The notes: generated by a model from the sequence alone, not told the origin. DNA of 64,000 bases from Thalassia testudinum (GCA_037157565.1 JAZHRO010000054.1:17157501-17221500); one strand, 5' to 3'. Positions 12,479-23,228 are shown, numbered from the stretch's first letter. Made by a program: numbers and translations.

Positions 12479-13195
12479 GAATATCTTCTCACGATTCGGG
12501 ATTCCTCGAGCTATCATCTCTGATGGAGGGACTCAATTTACCAATGTTCAGTTCAAGTCACTGATGACCAAGTACGGGGTGTCGCATCAAATCTCTACTC
12601 CTTACCACCCCAAAACTAATGGCCTAGCTAAGCTATCAAATCGAGAGATCAAGAAAATCCTGCAGGTTACTGTTCGACCTGATAGGAAGGACTGATCATC
12701 CCGATTTCCAGAAGCTTTGTGGGCTTACAGGATCGCTCACAAAATCCAATTAGGCATGTCTCCTTTTAGACTGGTGTACGGGAAGGCATGTCACCTTCCC
12801 GTCGAACTGGAGCACAAAGCCTATTGGGCAGTACGGAATTGCAACCAAGATCTTTCTAAGGTTGGAACCCACAGAAAGCTTCAGATAAGCGAGATTGATG
12901 AATTACGCCTCGATGCGTATGAAAACTCGCGAATCTACAAAGAGCGGGTTAAAGCCTTTCATGACAAGCAAATATCTAGAAAGATCTTCCACCCTGGTCA
13001 GAAGGTCCTACTCTTCAATGCCCGACTTAAATTGTTCCCTGGAAAACTGCGATCCAAGTAGGTCGGACCATATCTTGTCTGACAGATTTTTGGAAATGGA
13101 GCCGTCGAGTTCAGTCCGCTCAGCCACGATTCTGAACCTTTCGTCGTGAACAACCAGAGACGCAAACCGTTCATTGACGTAACCAATACAGATTT
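12479..13195 (+). pseudogene. Integrase core C-terminal half and C-terminal domain
   Basis: Begins inside the integrase core at NIFSRFGIPRAIISDGG, where the D of SDGG is the second catalytic Asp. STPYHPKTNG and NREIKKIL follow. The catalytic Glu expected in GQAE is Lys here (GLAK), so the protein would be inactive. After a TGA at 12693 the frame continues with FPEALWAYR, GMSPFRLVYGKACHLPVELE (typical of Athila/Tat integrases) and the C-terminal GPYLV...NGAVE...NNQRRKPF segment, with more stops at about 13060 and 13081. The zinc-binding domain and first catalytic Asp are absent. The upstream sequence is inverted LTR, so this is a truncated remnant. Confidence 0.85.
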
Positions 13196-14771
13196 GGGTG
13201 AGTCATCATTTATCCTCCATTCTCCCTGAGCTAATTGCACCCAGCCGATGGCGTAAAACTCAGCGCTTAACGAGAGGCAGCCCGTCATTCTTTTTGAAAA
13301 TCGAAACCTTTTTCTGACATTTCTTTGCACTTTAGGTTCATTCCTTGAGACAGCCGACATCACCTCAGGTACTCGTACCTGAGGTTAGAAATTGTCCGCA
13401 ACAAGTCACCTTGACCCATCCACTCACCTAATATCTATCCTAATGCATGAACCAAGCCAAATAAAAACCCACCTAATGTACAATGAGGACATTGCAAACC
13501 TTAGGCATGGGGGAGTATGAAAGTACAATGAAAAGTTATAACAAGAAAAGGTTTCAACAAAAAAATTCACATATACACGAAAAAAAGAATGGAGGATGGA
13601 AGAAAGTGCTGGTAAGCTTCACAAAAAGAGGAGGAAAAGAATAAAATATTAAAAAGGAGCACAAAATGAAAAAGAAAAGGGATAATCATTAGTAAGAAAT
13701 TAAGAAATTAACTAAAGTTCTATACCACATTAAGGAAAAGTAAAGCGAAAGTGCACAGCAAGATTAGTAAGAACGCTAACCGTAGGCATTCTTGGCTAGA
13801 CTTTTGGTACCCGTTAAGATCTAGATATTCCTTAAGAGGTTGAAGAAAGTGAAAAGCTTTAGTATTAGGTCTAAGGCTTAGGGAATATTAGGCCTCGTTA
13901 ACTAACCTTCGTTTTAAGAGACTCGATAACCTAAGCACCCAAATTCACACACACAGTCAAGTTCAGTGAGCATAAATAGCAAAATCACGGAGAAGCGTTT
14001 CAAATGTTCTGAAAATGTCACCTAGATTAGGAGCGGCCGATCAACACAAGTTGATTTGGATAAGTACCCGGTGCGGAGAGGTGGGAAATTTCCCTCGAAG
14101 ATGCATAGCAACATATCATCTCCTCGGTGCTTGTCTCCTAGGATAATTACATATCCTACTGGGGGCATGTAAGCACCCTGCTGGTTCAGATTCCATGGAT
14201 GGCATTATCCCAAAATGTCAATTGGCAAGGTCTGAATTCAACCACAGAACACCATGAGCGGGATTATCTTGAAATCTCCAAAGCTAGGGTTCTGGAGGTT
14301 ACCATGAGTGGTGCTATCTCGAAGCATCAATTGTCAGGAACCTTTGAGGATTGATGATGGGGATGAGGAATCCCATACAGACCGTGTTGTGAAGCCAATC
14401 CTAAGCTAGAATTAAAAGAAAAGAGAGAGAAAACTCTCCAAACAAATAAACCCTCTGTCTCTCTCTTACAAAATGCACTGCAAACTGAACCAAGGCTAAA
14501 AATGTCTCAAGCATGGGTGCTTTAACCACGGAGTCTAATAAATTTTAGGGTAGTTCCTGTGGACCTTAAAAACCTTTGCTAAAGTTTGAGGCTAAAGCTA
14601 GACAGATCTGGATCTTGGTTGGTATTAGATTACCTTCTAGGCTTATGATTGCCATTCTGACCTAATCAAAGAGACAAAGAAAGGCACTTATCAAAATCAG
14701 TGAATGAAATTCATGGTCTAGAACGGAGGATAAAACCTTAAAATTTTGCTAAGGGACTAGAAAAAGCTAAG
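13196..14771 (+). other. 3' untranslated region of element 2
   Basis: No third (env-like) frame of useful length is visible. AATGAGGACATTG then TTAGGCATGGGGGAG (about 13483-13515) is a polypurine-like tract resembling the true PPT at 14772. An A-rich, gene-free stretch follows, then a small tandem repeat (14191-14350). Confidence 0.6.
14191..14350 (+). repeat. Three imperfect tandem units in the 3' UTR
   Basis: Units begin at CCATGGATGGCATTATC (14193), CCATGAGCGGGATTATC (14252) and CCATGAGTGGTGCTATC (14302), spaced 59 and 50 bp. Units 1 and 3 also share TCAATTGGCAAGG / TCAATTGTCAGGA. Confidence 0.6.
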
Positions 14772-14781
14772 CATGGGGGTA
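14772..14781 (+). other. Polypurine tract
   Basis: CATGGGGGTA directly precedes the TGATGAG start of the LTR. The preceding context (GGGACTAGAAAAAGCTA) recurs at 46287-46310 before another LTR start, which supports its role as plus-strand primer. Confidence 0.75.
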
Positions 14782-15593
14782 TGATGAGAACTTCATCATG
14801 AACCCTAACTAGCACATTTTGACATAAGAAATCGAACAAAAAGCTCCTACATAACCTAAAAAAAGGTCTAAATCAAGAAACTGTTGAGCAGAGAATAAAA
14901 CATTACACAAGGGGTAAAACTATAATTTTATCATTGCAACACATGAACGGGATTTTTAAGGGTCTAGACACAGGTCAAGTGGACTTAATGGGATGGTTTG
15001 GTTAAAAAAGGGTTATTACAATATCTGGAAATTAAATGACATTCTGTAACCCTAGAACAAATCCACTTTAATTCACAAAGTTTCAGGAAAGATAAAAATT
15101 AATTAAATCCTCTAAAATTCATAAAAAAATATCTCCTAGGGTTTAGAACCTTCAATTTGACCATTGGAACCTATCTTGACCTAAATTGAGAACCATACCC
15201 AATTTTTGACCTAATTTGGATTTTTATGCAAAATATCCAGTCAAACATGGTTAAACCTAAAATCCAACCTCACCATTGGATTCCTTAGGTCAAAATTAGG
15301 TTTATACCAAAATTTGGATCTAAGGGAAGGTCTCCTTGACCCACTTTACAAAATGATCCTCAACAATTACTTTTTGACTCTTAGCTTTTTGAAACTTTAC
15401 AACGACCCCCCTACCTTTCCCGTCGTCTTCTTCAAATGGGTCCCTCTACCACCCGCCTCCGTAGGCCATACCTCCGGCGACTTTGCGCGGAGGATGGCGC
15501 CACGCATGCATGGGGAGCCGGCCCAATATTTGAAAGGAAGACTCCCTACGTTGTCCCCTACAGCATGAGCCGGCTCCTATGTCCTGTTGGCCG

Positions 15594-15627
15594 CCATACC
15601 ACTCGTGCGAACGCTCGAGAGGTATGG
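15594..15627 (+). repeat. U3 hairpin, copy A
   Basis: CCATACC arm, 20-nt middle containing CTCGTGCGAACGCTCGAG, GGTATGG arm; 34 bp. Same position and length as the hairpins at 19138, 21779 and 28948. Confidence 0.7.
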
Positions 15628-16957
15628 GTCTCGTTCCAACCATACCTCCGGCGAGGCATTCTCCTCTCCTCCTCGCATCTCTCTTTCTGCCAACGCCTAT
15701 TTAAGGAGCAACACCCTCTGCCGCATCCTTCAAGCTCTACTTGGCCGAAGAATTCCCCCAATTTCGTCTCCTCCTCCTCCAGTCAGGAAGTCCAGCGAGC
15801 TCCGGTGAGCCCTCCTCCTCTTTTTCATCTCTCTACCACAATACCAGGGGCAGAGCCGCCTTCACCAATTCCTCCGCGTCATGCAACACCCGCACACGCG
15901 CCTCTAGCCCCGTCATCATCGCCGTCACCCCTTCCCTGGACATCCTCGTCTCCGACATCAGCAAATACATGCCGACCGCCTCCTCCCTTCTTTTGTCCGT
16001 TAAGTAGGTTACAACTCTTCCCCTCTCTCCCCTCTTTATTTCCCCTATCTTTATTGCCATTTTTATCCTCCCGACGCCACAGACCACCGCCTCCTTCCCC
16101 ACCTCCAGCAGACCACCGGCGAGGTATATCCACCGCTCCACGCATCCACCCACCTCGCCAACCACCTCACAAGCTCTGCCACGACTCACTGAACATAAAC
16201 CCTCTTCCATTCACCGCCACGTGCTCCCAACACCTCCCCCAAACACACCCATCTTCACAGTCACAAGGTGACCTAAGCACGCACGCCCAAGCCACCCCGC
16301 ACCACGCCGACCACCGTGACGCCTTCGTCGTGCCAAATCGAAGCTCCCTGTGTGTTCTGACGAGGCCATAAGACCGTGTTGCTTGTGAACAGGGTACAAG
16401 TCTCGGCTGCCATTGGAGCGAGCTCGAAGAAGCTTGCAAGCTTCATCCCAGGCGCCAGGCATCAGGCTTCAGGCCCTAGACGCGCGGACCTCCCTCGCAC
16501 ACGTTTCCCGCCCAGCAATTGGAGTCCAAGTCCCCCTCATCTGCGGTAATTGAACGACCACCCACTGTAGAAGCGCCTGCGAGGAAGGTGGGACATTTAG
16601 TCCCACATCGGAAGATCAGGAGGGGCGGGGCAGCATAAATTGCAAAAGTGTCAGGGGCTTAGCGCCTCCTGACACGGGGTAAGGTCCCTTCGCCCACCAC
16701 ACCTCGTCCGCGGCACACACCTACGCAGACCTGGTTTCCTACCTGACTACCCGTGCACTCGCGCACCACCTACGCCAGTGTGCTTAGTCCCGGGCACGCA
16801 TACCCAACTCGATAACCCGAGAAGGCTCTAGGAGAGCTGTCCTGAGAGCGAAATAGAGAGAGAGAGGCGCAGGGAGGGTAGGGGCTAGGTTTTGCCTAAC
16901 CGTATGATGCCTGTGCTAGGAACAGAAGAGGAAGCAAGGAAGGAGGAGGAGCGGCTG

Positions 16958-16962
16958 AGGAC
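16958..16962. repeat. Target-site duplication AGGAC, left
   Basis: Exact match to 22636-22640; the two copies flank the inverted LTR 16963-22635. Confidence 0.9.
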
Positions 16963-17214
16963 TGTTCGTACGCTTTTGTGCGGGTTTTAAAGAGAATATG
17001 ACGTTGTAGTATAGTCGACAAAGCGTTCAAACAAATAGAGAACTTTATTACTCGAAAATCGGAGTATCCGAGGTCGAACACAGGGAGCAAATGGAATTTA
17101 CTACTAATCAAAATGTAATTGAACACTCTAATTTACTCAAAACTGGAATTCAGAGGTATCTAAAAAAAATAATTCAGGCAAAAGAGTCAAATTGGACGTC
17201 TGGTGTTTTCCCTT

Positions 17215-17600
17215 TTCCTTTTGATTATTCTTCTTCTTCTGATCTTTGCTTTCTTTCTTCTTTTGTAGACTCTTTTTCTTCTTCGTCTTCTGTCTTGGCT
17301 TCCCTTCTTCTTTCTCTTCTCTCTTTCTGCTTTGCTTCTTTTCTTGCGAAGGCTTCTTCTTCCTGCCTTTGTTTCTTTTCTCTTGTTTCTTCTCCTGCCT
17401 TGTTGCTCTTCCTTCTTTCTTCTTCTGATCTTTGCAGTCTTTCTTCTGCCTTGCCTACCTTCTTCTCCTGCGAAGGCTTCTTTCCTCCTCCTTCTCTTCT
17501 CTGCCTTGCCTTCCTTCTCCTTTGGTCCTTCTGTTCTTCCTGCCTTTCCTTCTTCCTTCTTGCGGCCAAGTCTTTCTTCCTTGCCTACACAGAGCAAAAC
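17215..17600 (-). repeat. Polypyrimidine tract (LTR purine-rich region, inverted)
   Basis: Nearly continuous C/T with repeated TTCTTC, the inverted counterpart of the purine tracts at 20465 and 22655. Confidence 0.75.
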
Positions 17601-18215
17601 CTATCCCTTTCCCTCTACCCGTGCATCTCTCTCTCAGCAGTTCACTCAGGGACACTCTCCCAGAGCCACACGGATAATCGGGTCGAATCTCGCACCCGGG
17701 CCCAGGCGCACCGGCAGGTGGGTGATGCGCGAGGAGTGCGTAAGTTACGGTCGGGTCGGATCCCACCAGATCCGTGAGATGAAACCGCGGACGAGGCGGG
17801 CGTGAGGGCAAGTGAGGGACCTCACCCCTGTGCTTTCGGAGGTGGTAAGCATAAAACACAAATTCAACTTATAGCATACCCGCGCCTCGCGATTCCACGA
17901 TGTGGGACTAAAGGTTCTACCCTGATTTCGCGAGCGCCCGCAGAGCTTTCATCTTGCAATTGCCCCAGCTGCTGGCTTCGCAGCGTGACTTGCTGGCCTC
18001 AATCGCTTCACAACACTTGCGTGAACCTGCTGCGCCTGTAGCCTGGGAGCCCTGGCGCCTGAAGCTGCTACGGAGCTTCTTGCTGCTTCGACCGTCAATG
18101 GCGGCAGGAGCTGCAACCTGTCATACACAAGAATGGCCTATTGGCCCAATCAGACTAGTTGAGCACCTTTGTCGTGGCACGACGAAGATGATGCGCGGCG
18201 CTACAGGCCGCAAAA

Positions 18216-18332
18216 CGGCCTAGGCGTGCGTGGCTAGGTCAACTTGTGGCCGGAGGTGTGGGGTTATTCGGGGGGCTACTGTGGATGTGCGGAATGGCAG
18301 TGGAGGGGTGGAATGTGTTCCTGGTGGTGAGG
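18216..18332 (-). repeat. 117-bp direct repeat, left copy
   Basis: Runs from CGGCCTAGGCGTG to GGTGGTGAGG, ending exactly at the TGATGAG start of the plus LTR. It matches 21099-21215 at all but four positions, all transitions. It belongs to the inverted LTR. Confidence 0.9.
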
Positions 18333-19137
18333 TGATGAGAACCTCATCATGAGCCATAACTAGCTCATTTTGACCTAATACAAAGGATAAAAGCTCCTAC
18401 ATAACTCAAGGGAAGGCTTAACTCAGAGAATTCTGAGTTTGAGAAGAAAATAAGTCATAAGGGGTAAAAATGCAATTTTACCAGTATAATCTGCATACAG
18501 GCCCAAACATAGGTCAAACAAATCAAATAAGAAGGAAAGTGGGATGATCTGATAAGGGCTACAGCAATTCCAAGGAACTAAATGATAATCTGTAACCTTA
18601 AAATAAACCCACTTCAATTCGCGAGGTTCGAGGCAAAGTAAAAATAGAATAAACCCTCTAAAATTCATAGAAAAATAATCTCTAGGGTTTAGAACCTTCA
18701 ATTTGGCCTTCGGAACCCTTTTTAACCTACATTGAGAACCATGCCCAATTAATAACTTAATTTGGGTTTTTGCGTAAATTGACTAGCCAAACAAGGTTTA
18801 ATATAGAAATAAAATTCACCATCATAATCCTTACGTCCCAATTAGTCATGTATAAAAACTTGAGCCTAAGAGGAAACCTTCTTGACCAACTTTACACTTT
18901 GGTCCACATTTATTTACTTTTTGGCCCTCAACTTTTGAACCCTCACATTTCTACCCCTAACTCTCCTTTTTTCTTTGCATTCAGGTCCCTCCTGCCAAAA
19001 CCTGACCAGCACCATGCTCCGGCGACCTTGCGCGGAGCATGGCGCCACGTAGGGTAAGGGGGAGGGTCTGGTAAGACAACCGGGGGTGCCCTGCGTCGTC
19101 AGCCGTCGCAGGAACACCCCCTGGTCGCTGCAACCCA

Positions 19138-19171
19138 CCATACCAGCCGTGCGAACGCACGGACGGTATGG
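19138..19171 (+). repeat. U3 hairpin, copy B
   Basis: CCATACC arm, inner GCCGTGCG/CGCACGG arms, GGTATGG arm; 34 bp, the most regular copy. Confidence 0.75.
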
Positions 19172-19243
19172 GTCTCCATCTCCGGCGTCCTCCGGCGAGG
19201 GAGACACGTCGTCTCCCTTCGCCTTCCTCTCTGATTCCGCCTC

Positions 19244-19251
19244 TATAAATA
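19244..19251 (+). promoter_or_regulatory. LTR TATA box
   Basis: TATAAATA in the context GCCTCTATAAATACCCCC, about 75 bp after the U3 hairpin. Confidence 0.65.
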
Positions 19252-20464
19252 CCCCCGTCGCTCCGCCGTTCTGGGCAACTCAGTCCTGACGGAGAAAGAC
19301 CCCCACTTCCTCTCTTCCCACTCCGACAGGAAGCCCTCCAGCTCCGGCGGCCTCTCCCCTTCCTCCTCGTTGCTCTGCCGCACTACCAGCTGCAGGGTTG
19401 CCCTCCCTCGCTCTTCCCGCGCCACGCCGCACCCAGCTGGCACCTCTCCGGCCCTCTCCTCGCCGCCGCCCCTTCCCCCGGGCATCTTCTTCTCCGGCGA
19501 CAGTCGATACGACTGCCGCCTTGCTCCAGCCCCTTTCGTCTCCGTAGCTAGGTCAGAACTTCTCCCCATCTCCCCCTCTTTCTTTTCCCCACTGTCTTTT
19601 ATTTGATTAAACCCTCGACCGCCCCTGTCCACCGTCACCCCCTTCGTCTCCGGCGAGACGCCCCCGTCACTCCACAGCCCCATACGCCTCGCCGACCCTC
19701 ACAGAACCTCCGCCTCCTCACCCTGATCAACCTCCGCCCTTCCACTTCCCGCCACTCGCCCTCTGCAGACCCCCCGAACAAACCCACCTCTTCGCCCGCA
19801 GTTTGACCTAGGGCAACCCTCACGCTCCGCCCCGCCGCCTGCCAGACCCCCCACCACCTTCGCCGTGCCAACGCGAAGGTTCTCCGCGTATCTGATTAGG
19901 CCGAGAGGCCGTTCCTCTGTGGACAGGTATCTCGACCGCCGTCGCCATTGCTGCGTGGAAGGAGCACCTTCAACCTGCAGCTCCAGGTGCGATTCGCCCA
20001 GGTTCGACTCCAAGGCTGCGCGGGGCATCTCTGCGAAGCGTCCCAGGCTTGCAGCTGGGGCAAAGGCCTCGCGTGCAACCGCGAACTCCTGCAGCGTCTT
20101 CAGCTGCGGGCGCCCAATTGGGGTGGGACGTTTAGTCCCACCTCGTAACTTTTCAAAGGAGCGCGCCCGCATAAAGGCAAAAAGTGCCTTAGGTTCGTTG
20201 CCTCCTGAGCACGGGGTGAGGTCCCTCTCACATACCCGCTCGACCCGGCCTCGTCCGTGACCACACCCCGCGGACCTGGCCCGACCTGACTAAGCCCGAC
20301 CTGCACTCCTCGCCCACCACGCACGCCGGTGGGCCTGGACCCGGGCACGACCCGTACCCGAATACCCGGCAGCTCTGGGAGAGCTTTCCTAAGAGCGGCT
20401 TCCGTGAGAGAGAAACGCGGGGGAGAGGTTAGAATTAGGTTTTGCCCCTCTGATCAAGCTGTGC

Positions 20465-20900
20465 AAGTGTGCAGGCAGAGAAGAAGAAGAAAGACGCCCG
20501 CTGAACAGAGAAGAAGGCCGACGAAAGCTGAAGGAAGGAGGAGCACCGAGCGGCACTGTAGCAGCGGCGGTTTAAGTCGTCTGATTGGAAAATCAGACGA
20601 CGTCCTGAAAGCAAAGAAGCAAAGGAAGGCGAGGCAGAGGAGAACACAGAGAGGCCAAGTGAAGACTCTGCAGAAGAAGAAGAGCACGAGAAGAAGATCT
20701 GAAGAAAGGAAAAGAAGAAAGAAAGAAGAAGAAGAAGAACAGGACCGCAAGGGAGAAGAAAAAGAAAGAGACGAGCAAAAACAAGAACTGAAAGAAGAAG
20801 AAGAACATCACCACTGCTGCAGATAAAGAAGAAGAGCAAAGGAAGAAAGCAGAAGATCCGAGAAAGAAGAGGAGAGGATAAGCAAAGAGAAAAGAAGAGA
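20465..20900 (+). repeat. Purine-rich tract of LTR
   Basis: A long A/G-biased stretch with repeated GAAGAAG and AAGAAAG, conserved in position among family 1 LTR copies. Lys/Glu/Arg-rich frames across it are composition artefacts. Confidence 0.75.
20576..20601 (+). repeat. Perfect 11-bp hairpin with GGAA loop
   Basis: GTCGTCTGATT, loop GGAA, AATCAGACGAC. A related hairpin with AGACGTCTGA arms lies at the matching place in another copy (22939-22967). Confidence 0.85.
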
Positions 20901-21098
20901 AGAAGAAAGAAGCCAACAAATTCTCTCTCTCTCTTTCTTTATTTTTGTAAAAGAAACTTGTACCCCTAGAATACAACTTGCTCCCTGAGTTCGACCTCGG
21001 GAACTCTTTATTTTCCGAGTAAAAAAAATTATATATTAGCAAATGATGGCAATAACTATCTGTACTACAACGACTTAAGAAAAGCTAGTTGCTGCCAC

Positions 21099-21215
21099 CG
21101 GCCTAGGCGTGCGTGGCTAGGTCAACTTGTGGCCAGAGGTGTGGGGTTGTTCGGGGGGCTACTGTGGATGTGCGGAGTGGTAGTGGAGGGGTGGAATGTG
21201 TTCCTGGTGGTGAGG
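21099..21215 (-). repeat. 117-bp direct repeat, right copy
   Basis: Matches 18216-18332. It begins within 2 bp of the 3' end of the plus LTR and continues at 21216 (CGAAC) into the rest of the inverted LTR. Confidence 0.9.
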
Positions 21216-21778
21216 CGAACCTTACGAGATGGTTGGCGAGCCGTGTGGAGGGGTGGAATGGTGGGAGCGGCTCGCCGGAGGTCGATCGGTGATGTGGAAG
21301 ATGAGGGTGGTCGGCGTCGGTCGAGGGTCGATTAGATGAGATAACAGGGGGAAAAGAGAGAGGGGATTACGGGGAATAGTTCTAACCTAATTGTAGGGAC
21401 GAAGGAGGACGGAGGGCGGACAGCTGCACCTACTGTCGCCAGAGAAGACGCTGCCCAGTGTGGGAGAACGGCGGCGGCGACGACGGGGCTGAGGCGGCGT
21501 GCGCGGGTACTGCGCGACGCGGAGGAGAGTCAGGAAGATAACTTTGCCACTCGTTTTGTGGCAGAGCGAAGAGGGAGGGGAGGGGGGCTCGCCGGAGCTT
21601 GCTGGGAACTTTGGCCGGGCAGGAGGAGATGAATTGGAGGTGGAAACTCGGCCAAATCAAGCTGAAGATCTGCGGCCGGGCTTAGAGGTTATTTTATAGG
21701 CACTGGACCGTGCTGTCAGAGCGTGAGGGCGCGCGATCGCCTGAGGTCGATCGCCGGAGATGGAAAGAGGTTAAGATA

Positions 21779-21813
21779 CCCAAATCTCTCGTGCATTCGC
21801 ACGAGAGATTGGG
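21779..21813 (-). repeat. U3 hairpin, copy C, with changed outer arms
   Basis: CCCAAATCTCTCGTGC, loop ATTC, GCACGAGAGATTGGG, with one unpaired base. The inner arms match copy A; the outer arms are CCCAAAT/ATTGGG instead of CCATACC/GGTATGG. Confidence 0.75.
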
Positions 21814-21852
21814 TTCACACCAGAGATTGTGATTGGCCGTAGATGGAAGAGA

Positions 21853-21902
21853 ATTCCTCAGAGAATCTCCCTTCCATTTCTGGGAGAGAATCTCTGAGGA
21901 AT
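21853..21902 (-). repeat. Second U3 inverted repeat
   Basis: ATTCCTCAGAGAATCTCCC pairs with GGGAGAGAATCTCTGAGGAAT, with a 2-nt bulge and one mismatch; about 40 bp from the hairpin at 21779. Confidence 0.7.
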
Positions 21903-22635
21903 CAGAGAGTAATCCCTCTCTAAGCCTCGTCGGAGCTTGGTTCTGCCCTAACAACGACGGAAGGACCTGATTGCAAAGGTGGCGAGGAACTTAGGGGGCT
22001 CTCTGCAAAGATATTCAAAAGATAGGGACCAAATTGTGATTTGGGTGTACTAAATTGCAAAGTAGGCCAAGATGACCTCCCCTTAGGTCCAAATTTTGGT
22101 AAAAACCTAATTTGGACCTAAGGAATCCAATGGTGAAGTTGGATTTTAGGTTTGACCTCGTTTGACTGGACATTTTACGTAAAAACCCAAATTATGTTAC
22201 TTGAAGAGCTAGGATCCTAATCTACGTCAAACTAGGTTCCAAGGGCCAAATTAACTGTTCCAATCCCTAGAGGATGTTTTTCCATGATTTTTAGAGGGTT
22301 TACTTGATTCTTAACCTAACCGGAACCTTGTTAATTTAAGCGGGTCTGTTTTAGGGTTACCAAGTCTCATTTAATTCCTATATTGCACATAAACCCATTT
22401 CTGATTGACTCAACCCACTTTTTATCTCATTTAGACCATTTGACCTATGTTTTGCCTCTGAGAAATCCCGTTTATGTACTGCAATGGTAAAATTACAGTT
22501 TTAACCTTTATTTCATGTTTTCTTCTCAGAGGACTTTTTCCTTCAGTTAAGCCTTCTTCTAGGTTATGTAGGAGCTTTTATCTTCTTTATTGGGTCAAAA
22601 TGAGCTAGTTATGGCTCATGATGAGGCTCTCATCA

Positions 22636-22640
22636 AGGAC
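22636..22640. repeat. Target-site duplication AGGAC, right
   Basis: Exact match to 16958-16962; the outer plus LTR resumes here. Confidence 0.9.
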
Positions 22641-22654
22641 TTAGACGCGAAGGC

Positions 22655-22995
22655 AGCTGCGGCCAGAGAGAAAAGAAGAAGAAGGGCCTGGTGGCGCAAA
22701 GAAGCAAAGGAGGAAGAAGATGGCGCTGTAGCCGCAGAGAAAGTGAGGCAAAAGGAAAAGGAAGAGAGAAGAAAGCAAAAGACGCACAACAGAGAAGAAA
22801 GAAGAAGAAGTCAGAAGAGAAGGCAGAGACAGCGAAGAAGAAGAAGCCAAGAAGGCCAAGCAAGGAAGAAAAGAAGAGCAGAAGCCAAAGAGAAAGGAAG
22901 AAGAGGAAGGAAACAAGCACTGTAGCAAACGCTACTTAAGACGTCTGATTCCCAGATTCAGATGTCTGAGGACAGAAAGAAAGCAAAGAAGGAGA
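22655..22995 (+). repeat. Purine-rich tract of LTR
   Basis: Second plus-strand copy of the A/G-rich region, ending in a hairpin (22939-22967) with arms AGACGTCTGA and TCAGATGTCT around a CCCAGA-type loop. The Lys/Arg/Glu-rich frame at 22590-22925 is an artefact. Confidence 0.7.
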
Positions 22996-23228
22996 GAAAT
23001 GAAGAAAGAGAGATTAATTGTACTCTTACTCTCTATAATTCCTTTTTTTTGTAAAACAATACATTATGGTGGATTCTGATTTTTATGCCTCTAGAATCAA
23101 GATTGCTCCCTAAGTTCGAACTCGGAACATTTTAAATTTTGAGTAATAAATTAAGTTGATCATCGTTTTTCGCAACATACTACAACGTACCCTTTTGAAA
23201 ACCGTGAACAAACGACCGCATCAGTTTT

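Larger units (their letters stand above)
18333..21097 (+). mobile_element. Family 1 solo LTR, innermost insertion
   Basis: Starts TGATGAGAACCTCATCATG and ends near TTGCTGCCA, 2765 bp, close to the length of other copies. It includes a TATA box (19244), the purine-rich tract (20465-20900), a perfect 11-bp hairpin (20576-20601) and the U5 string GCTCCCTGAGTTCGACCTCGG with TGTACTACAACGAC near the end. No internal coding region, so it is a solo LTR. Frames such as 19865-20260 and 20329-20826 are LTR sequence. Confidence 0.85.
16963..22635 (-). mobile_element. Inverted family 1 solo LTR, interrupted
   Basis: The plus strand reads TGTTCGTACGC at the left (LTR 3' end, inverted) and GGCTCTCATCA at the right (inverted TGATGAGAGCC start). 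Flanking AGGAC repeats are exact. It is split by the plus-strand LTR 18333-21097 and carries a 117-bp direct duplication at the split. Without these its length is about 2.79 kb, agreeing with other family 1 LTRs. Frames at 17091-17805 and their complements are low-complexity artefacts of its polypyrimidine tract. Confidence 0.85.
14782..23223 (+). mobile_element. Family 1 LTR of element 2, interrupted
   Basis: Starts TGATGAGAACTTCATCATG right after a PPT and ends CGACCGCATCA 5 bp before a PBS, so it acts as 3' LTR of the integrase part and 5' LTR of the gag part. It is split at 16962 by the inverted LTR 16963-22635 and resumes at 22641; the AGGAC repeat on both sides proves continuity. Sequence without the insert is about 2.8 kb. 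Frames at 15314-16462 are Pro/Ser-rich LTR sequence, not genes. Confidence 0.85.

Noticed and set aside
13196..14771. Possible env-like third gene of an Athila element
   Set aside because: No frame of useful length and no signal peptide or membrane segments visible between integrase and PPT.
15436..16371. 311-codon open frame, Pro/Ser-rich
   Set aside because: Lies inside a family 1 LTR, has no domain, and overlapping frames in other registers are equally open; matching LTR copies do not preserve it.
20329..20826. Lys/Arg/Glu-rich 165-codon frame
   Set aside because: Produced by the A/G-rich tract of an LTR; the same happens at 22590-22925 and, as Ser/Leu/Phe frames, at 17091-17805.
7699..23223. 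Treating LTRs 7699-10346 and 14782-23223 as the 5' and 3' LTRs of one simple element
   Set aside because: Their sequences are clearly diverged (TGATGGGAACAC versus TGATGAGAACTTC starts), and gag of the first continues at 29805, so they belong to different insertions.
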